DNA of 64,000 bases from Ceriagrion tenellum (Eukaryota > Arthropoda > Insecta > Odonata > Coenagrionidae), in the NCBI GenBank assembly GCA_963169105.1, contig OY720636.1:123058668-123122667 (forward strand), in the 5' to 3' direction. Made by a program: the position numbers and the translations under genes. The number at the start of each line of letters is the position of its first letter. Position 1 is the first letter of the stretch. Below the pieces are notes generated by a model. The model did no database searches, was not told the DNA's origin, and worked only from the letters and a program-made list of their open reading frames with translations. Positions 60,131 through 64,000 of this stretch are shown piece after piece.

Positions 60131-61100
60131 AGACTGACCGCTCTGTTCATTTTCGGTTGGGTTACCTACTTGGCACGCGCGCGCATATGGAAGCAGTATA
60201 CATTTATATGGAGGGGCATTCATTCGTGTGGGATTTTATCTTCTCCCTCCATTTTTCATTCATTCTCCCTATTCCTAATGCACGCTCTTCGTTTGTATCG
60301 CTTTTTATCATTTTTCTCCGCGTTCGTCAGGCTAGTTTTAGAATATCTCGTCACATTTTCAATGGCGTGAAGTTCATACCTTTTGTTCTTCGTTTTATAA
60401 AAGATTTCCTAAAATATTAGGACCATCCAAGCTATCAAGGTGAATAGTGTAGTGCAATGGATATTGGGAAGGAATATCGTAGAGAAGACTCGCATCTGAC
60501 TAGCATAGAATTATCAATCTATTTCACGTGTTTTATAAATATTTGTTGTTAACAAATTTGATAAAATTCATTCAAATTTTCATGGTTACTTGAAGAGACG
60601 GTTAATGAATAGCCATTCATCAAGGACTGCGTCCCGTTGTATGGCGGAGCATATATCATTCTTCACCCATATATAGAAGATTTTCGAGATGTAGGTATAA
60701 AGAATATTAACTAATTCTTCGACTGTCAGGAAAAGAAACGATTTAATACTTCGTATGGTAGGAGATATATTCGTAAGGAGAAGTTTTTGAATAAATTAAG
60801 ATCAGGCGCAATGTATAGATGGAGCCAGCATCACAGATAAGTGGAACACCCACGGCCTTTCTAGAAGGTGCTTTAAGGGAAAAAGAGGAGGAGACGGATA
60901 AGTTTACAGAATAACAAGAAGTAGGAGATAGAAAGTTTTTCAATTAAAGTGAGGTTGGTTAGTGTGTCCATAATAAATGCTAGTGGTACATCAAAACGAT
61001 CAAAACCTAATGCGAGCGATAGAACACCATAAAAAGTGCAAAGTACCTCATGGTATGTCAATGGTAAACATAGTATATATGATACAACACATACTGTAGG
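60131..61100. other. AT-rich DNA, no gene seen
   Basis: The forward 99-codon frame at 60,121-60,420 is hydrophobic and Phe-rich but starts in CpG-rich DNA and shows no known domain. Reverse frames near 60,743-61,103 are likewise unrecognised. Confidence 0.45.
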
Positions 61101-61104
61101 CAAA

Positions 61105-61306
61105 TTTTTTTTTTTTTTTTTTTTTTTTTATATCTTTCACTATCCCGAATACAGCACAATGTGCCAGTTTACGTCGGGTGGATAACAGTAACAACGGACG
61201 AGACACAAACACCCATGTCCTGGGCAGATAATATTCTACCCAGGCGGGACTCGAACCCGCGACCCTCGGGTTAGCAGGCGAGGACCTAACCCCGCCGCCA
61301 CCGGAT
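61105..61306 (-). mobile_element. tRNA-derived SINE with poly(A) tail
   Basis: On the reverse strand the element starts near 61,306 with CCGGTGGCGGCGGGGTTAGG, an A-box-like region. A CTGCTAA anticodon-type loop follows, then the B box GGGTTCGAGTCCCGCC at 61,243-61,258. This is a tRNA-like head, best fitting tRNA-Ser(GCU), whose acceptor stem is not closed. A tRNA-unrelated body of about 110 bases follows, then an A-tail of 25 (T at 61,105-61,129 on the plus strand). Head, body and A-tail are the SINE layout; mobilisation would depend on a LINE. No flanking duplication was seen. Confidence 0.75.
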
Positions 61307-61439
61307 GAATGTATTATGACCTTTGATAGAAATCTGAGATGGACCTTCTACATTTTTCCTAATATATGATGCAATCGGTAATAGTTTAAAGATATTTTTT
61401 ATTCGAATCATATATTATCCTTTATTTTGTTGCAAGTTC

Positions 61440-62020
61440 ATTTTATAGCTTCTATTTTTCCCGTCCCCCTTTCACTCCTGTCTGTGCACAGCCCATGGTT
61501 TTGCTTCCGTTCCTCTCCATCTCCTGCACCCTTCGCTCCAAACTGTCCCCGTTTCACTCCACGGGGTCTGTTTGTGTCATTGAGTGAACGCTTTGCATAA
61601 TCGGCTCCCTACGAAGTCAATGAATCGTCCTCGGCCTCAAGCGACGCGTAGGGAAATCTTCTACGGAATGTCTTTTCGCTGCAGCGGGGATTCAGAGGAG
61701 GGGCACAGTACGCATGACTGAGGGAGGACCACCGATATATGAAGGGTCACTTTTGGCTGACCGAATGCGAGTTTTGCGGTTCGATTACCCCTTCAAGCCA
61801 TAGCCCTCTCTTCTCCATTTATACGAAGGCTTTTTGAGCGCTGGCCAGTCAGTGCATCGGACGTTGGTTTAGAATAATTATCCAGACTGCTCTGCGCCTC
61901 ACGCTCTCTCAAACAACCAGTCATTTCAACTGTCTGGGTCCTCGGATGTCGAGGTGGAATAAATATCGTTGCCACTGCGTCACTCCATGTATCTTAATAC
62001 TTGATTATGAAGCAGTTATG
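61440..62020. other. Moderately CpG-rich DNA upstream of a TATA box
   Basis: C-rich and CpG-containing sequence (about 61,455-61,800) with no domain-bearing frame. It lies directly upstream of the TATA element at 62,022 and could be promoter DNA, but I see no decisive motif. Confidence 0.35.
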
Positions 62021-62021
62021 G

Positions 62022-62030
62022 TATAAATAG
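62022..62030 (+). promoter_or_regulatory. Consensus TATA box
   Basis: TATAAATAG is a full TATA consensus. A start about 30 bases downstream would give a 5' leader of about 50 bases to the ATG at 62,101, which has a favourable AAAATGG context. Confidence 0.4.
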
Positions 62031-62100
62031 CGACCAAATACGGATTTTTCCCGAAAAAAGTCATTATTATTTTGGATTTGCTAAATTTCTGAACCTGAAA

Positions 62101-62134
62101 ATGGTGTTTCACTGTTTCACGGAAGAAATGGTTG
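62101..62134 (+). CDS. Possible micro first exon (MVFHCFTEEMV)
   Basis: ATG at 62,101 in the context GAAAATGG opens 11 codons plus one base that run to a consensus donor GTAAGT at 62,135. A TATA box lies 71 bases upstream of the ATG. The arrangement TATA, short leader, ATG, donor is what a short first coding exon looks like. The peptide is too short to identify a family. Reading through the donor soon meets stops, so the call depends entirely on splicing. Chance co-occurrence of three short signals is the main alternative. Confidence 0.25.
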
Positions 62135-62140
62135 GTAAGT

Positions 62141-63425
62141 GAAACAACTTGTTCGCGTTGATGTCCAAACGAGACTGCTATATTTCCTTGTTTTTCAAAT
62201 GTTTTCCCCGCAGAGGTCCACCGCCTCTCAGGGCCCTCCTTCCTTCAATTCAAGCAGGGATTTCCCAGGGCGCCATCCGACTTCGGTTCCCACCGTTACA
62301 GTGGACTCCAACTATTACAATGTCATGCTATAATCATTCAACTCCAGCAAATTTTAATGAGTTAAAAGTTAAATAAGTGTTTTGATGGCATTATAAGTTA
62401 TTCTGCAGAGTAGATTTTTATTTTTCGTACTCTTAAATGAAGAAAAATTTCTTCGCGTTATCCTTTTATTGTAATTGCAGCACGTTTTCAAACGTCTTCC
62501 TGCTCTTTAATGGCACTCTCTAAACTAGTTGAAACACTTTTTAAAATTAAATAAAGGGAGCAGAGCGATTTAGCGTTCATTATTAAAGATATTACTCCAC
62601 TCAAGTAATACTCAATATAATGGATACAACTAATTTTTTCCCTGGGGATAGAGCAGTGAACATGGAGACATGAAGGTCAAATTCGAGCATAACTAAAATC
62701 AAAAGAAATTATCTGCATAGGGTTCACATTGCAAAAAAATTTTATTCGCAAAACGACCGACATTTACTTGGCAAAGAGTGGTACGGCTGAAGAGCTGGAA
62801 ACGCGCCATAAGTTTTAGAACATTAATAAAAAGCTAACGGTCCTCAATCTCCTCAGGGTAGCATGTTTATGCATGGGTCATACGATATCTTAATTGTAAC
62901 CTTTTTCATTCAACCATTATTACATCCCAAAGAGTAAGCAGTCGCGGGCTGACACTTTTATCTACTTCTCCTAATGGTTACTATGTCGTGACACACTTAG
63001 CTGAACCATCAAGTGAACCTTATGCAGTCCCACAGTGTTCAAACTCAATACGCCAGTGGGTAACAGGGTGACGTCCCCACTGCCGTGGTCAGCGCCTCAG
63101 AATTAGGAATGGAATGGGGAACGTATGCATTTGTTGACCTTTTGGTCCCTTCTCACCCATGTAGTACATGGTCGTCCATCCGTCTCCTCAACAGTTCTCG
63201 TTCCTTCCTTCACTTTGTTATCGGAGGGGATGATGTCACGGATACTATGCGTGTCCTTTGTCTCCCTTAGAGCACATAAATTGGTAGGTCGATGCTATCT
63301 CCTTCTGAGAGAAATGTGGACTACCGAAATGAACTGGCTTTCGGAGACTCTCTTTCCAGTGTTTTATAATTTCCTTTACGAAATTCAGAGTATTTTTTCC
63401 ACTTAATATGGAATTTGACCAATCT
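62141..63425. other. AT-rich DNA, no gene recognised
   Basis: The frames at 62,139-62,376 and 63,085-63,406 show no known domain. I see no acceptor exon that clearly continues the micro-exon upstream. Confidence 0.4.
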
Positions 63426-63430
63426 TATAT

Positions 63431-63461
63431 CCCCAAAGACTGCCCTTGGGGAGGTATAAAA
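63431..63461 (+). promoter_or_regulatory. Hairpin next to TATA-like motif
   Basis: CCCCAAAG and CCTTGGGG form an 8-bp stem around a short loop, followed at once by GGTATAAAAAC. The TATA match is good, but no coding sequence follows in the remaining 500 bases. Confidence 0.2.
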
Positions 63462-64000
63462 ACTGCACATACTAATGTTGAGAGTCACAACTTATATGTT
63501 AGTTCGCGCGTATCCTTCCTTTTGCCATATCCAAAATATATGATGAAGCTCACTAGAGCATTTAAAATATTTTGAGTATTTACGCTTTTCAGTTGCAAAT
63601 AGTCTCATCTATTATTACTTAAAATATGTATTTTAACAATTTAGCGTAACCATGATTGATTGCGGTGCTCATGTTTGGGATTTATGCGTATTTTCATCAG
63701 ATTGTAACACACATGATTTATGATAGAGAGGCGTTGCCCACGTTGCAGTCTGTGTAGCATATTCCGTCAGAATACTCAAGCTTTTAACATGAAATCTGAC
63801 CAGTTCTGCAGCTAACCTGAGATTTTACTTAGATTCTCTTAAATTGTTGCTAGTCTATTTTGCCCGTATGTTCTCCTATAATACGCACAAGTGCTCCTTA
63901 AGGCCACATCATTAAAAAAAAAAGAGATCTTCATGAAAACTAATATTTAAGTGGTTCGGTTCCATGAACTACTCCGCAGTTTGACTACTACGATTGTTAT
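63462..64000. other. AT-rich DNA, no gene seen
   Basis: No feature I can support up to the window edge. Confidence 0.5.

Noticed and set aside
61235..61310. Functional tRNA-Ser gene
   Set aside because: Acceptor and D stems do not close, and the sequence continues into a SINE body with an A-tail.
1..64000. Bacterial operon, phage, CRISPR or integrated virus
   Set aside because: No dense same-strand ORFs, ribosome-binding sites, spacer arrays, capsid, polymerase or protease motifs were seen. Content is that of a eukaryotic repeat-rich region.

Overview
The window looks like non-coding nuclear DNA from a large animal genome, most likely an arthropod. The base composition is AT-rich, interrupted by C-rich or CpG-rich islands. 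No frame carries a complete recognisable gene. The remains of many transposon families typical of insects and other arthropods are present: RTE-like LINE 3' ends, Penelope-like foldback copies, a tRNA-derived SINE, hAT-like and other MITEs, and a pogo/Tigger-like DNA transposon. The species cannot be told from the sequence. Nothing here suggests a bacterium, phage or virus: there is no dense ORF layout, no operon, no CRISPR array and no rRNA. Most long open frames are proline/serine-rich or arginine/glycine-rich translations of the C-rich islands and are not believable proteins.

Layout. 1-13 kb: AT-rich DNA with two pyrimidine-rich islands (about 1.1-1.8 and 5.2-6.0 kb), a 255-bp terminal-inverted-repeat element at 4.2 kb, a CpG-rich block at 8.1-9.8 kb and an unrecognised reverse-strand open frame at 12.5 kb. 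14-18 kb: a 98-bp-arm foldback (13,981-14,266), a C-rich island, a TCTG-microsatellite repeat of possible Helitron type, then the best protein-coding signal of the window, a first exon of a THAP zinc-finger gene (16,407-16,520) ending exactly at a consensus 5' splice site, followed by a tandem duplication. 19-33 kb: RTE-like LINE 3' fragments in both orientations, two more foldbacks with target-site duplications (23.8 and 27.7 kb), CpG-rich and G-rich islands. 34-43 kb: further islands, a foldback (39.7 kb), its single-arm relative (40.2 kb), another LINE end (42.1 kb) and a CCAAT/TATA promoter-like segment (43.0 kb). 43.8-47.2 kb: a hAT-like MITE, a 308-bp sequence present twice in direct orientation around a C-rich island, and a 176-bp tandem duplication. 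49-64 kb: a degenerate pogo-like element, further islands, a tRNA-Ser-derived SINE with a 25-base poly(T) face, and a TATA box followed by a possible micro first exon at 62.0-62.1 kb.

The most informative pattern is a set of Penelope-like insertions. Four palindromic copies share the same build (12-15-bp perfect direct repeats outside, a one-sided extension of about 30-42 bases carrying a GAA(A/G)GCC-like motif, then inverted arms), and a fifth single-arm copy has a 13-bp direct repeat. All identifications are by eye from motifs and repeats; no alignment or database search was run.
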